From RUG13615 sp040307715 (GTDB taxonomy: Bacteria; Bacillota; Clostridia; Peptostreptococcales; Anaerovoracaceae), in assembly GCA_040307715.1 (NCBI GenBank), contig JAWRJC010000046.1, forward strand, positions 1 through 20,929: DNA of 20,929 nt, written 5' to 3'. Below are positions 20,899 to 20,929 of this stretch, in pieces. The position numbers and the translations under genes are program-made. Every line of letters starts with the position of its first letter. The stretch's first letter is position 1. The notes under the pieces were generated by a model. The model saw only the letters and a program-made list of their open reading frames with translations, ran no database searches and was not told the DNA's origin.

Positions 20899-20929
20899 TT
20901 ATCCCTTGCTGCGCACCGCCCGCAGGACC
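20899..20929 (-). CDS. C-terminal end of an unidentified gene (partial)
   Basis: The last ten codons read VLRAVRSKG and a TAA stop, ahead of a strong terminator in the same direction. The fragment is too short to name. The frame choice rests on the position of the stop relative to the terminator. Confidence 0.4.
   Translation of the reverse strand, partial: VLRAVRSKG

Overview
The window looks like the chromosome of a GC-rich member of the Bacillota (Clostridia- or Erysipelotrichia-like). Supporting signs are strong AGGAGG-type ribosome binding sites, TTG start codons, an HPr with both the His15 and the Ser46 phosphorylation sites, intrinsic terminators with U-tracts, and a PhoP-type box. 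This is an inference from content; no rRNA or other taxonomic marker is present. I see no tRNA, rRNA, CRISPR array, insertion sequence or phage gene. Most genes lie on the minus strand.

Left part (1-4535): the 5' part of a GNAT acetyltransferase, then a phosphate module. The module is a Na+/phosphate cotransporter with a PhoU-like tail, divergent from a PhoB/PhoR-like two-component pair. The spacer between them carries two TGTAAA repeats at 11-bp period, which read as a PhoP box. Middle-left (4557-8913): a TetR-type regulator divergent from a small nitroreductase, a radical SAM protein whose 5' end appears frameshifted, and a convergent KUP potassium transporter with a long, structured 5' leader of about 213 nt.

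Centre (9035-14851): a minus-strand run of poorly characterised genes. In transcription order these are a small acidic helical protein, an 849-residue protein joining MORN repeats to two CbbX/SpoVK-type AAA+ ATPase modules, a lipoprotein, an isoprenylcysteine-methyltransferase-like membrane enzyme, a multi-zinc-ribbon protein and a small acidic membrane-anchored protein. This is the most likely place for an undescribed system.

Right part (14869-20929): a fructose phosphotransferase locus, fruR-fruK-fruA-ptsH-ptsI, containing the whole phosphorelay (EI, HPr, EIIABC), 1-phosphofructokinase and a DeoR-type repressor. fruR/fruK and fruK/fruA overlap by 4 nt (TTGA and ATGA). Upstream of fruR there is a good promoter, three CAATCAA repeats and a perfect 14-bp direct repeat at 21-bp period. 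The right edge holds the terminator and last few codons of another minus-strand gene.

Across the whole window the 9-mer GGAATCGCT (or its complement AGCGATTCC) occurs 13 times, where about 0.2 would be expected by chance. Five copies are in intergenic DNA, mostly just downstream of stop codons, and one forms an arm of the ptsI terminator.
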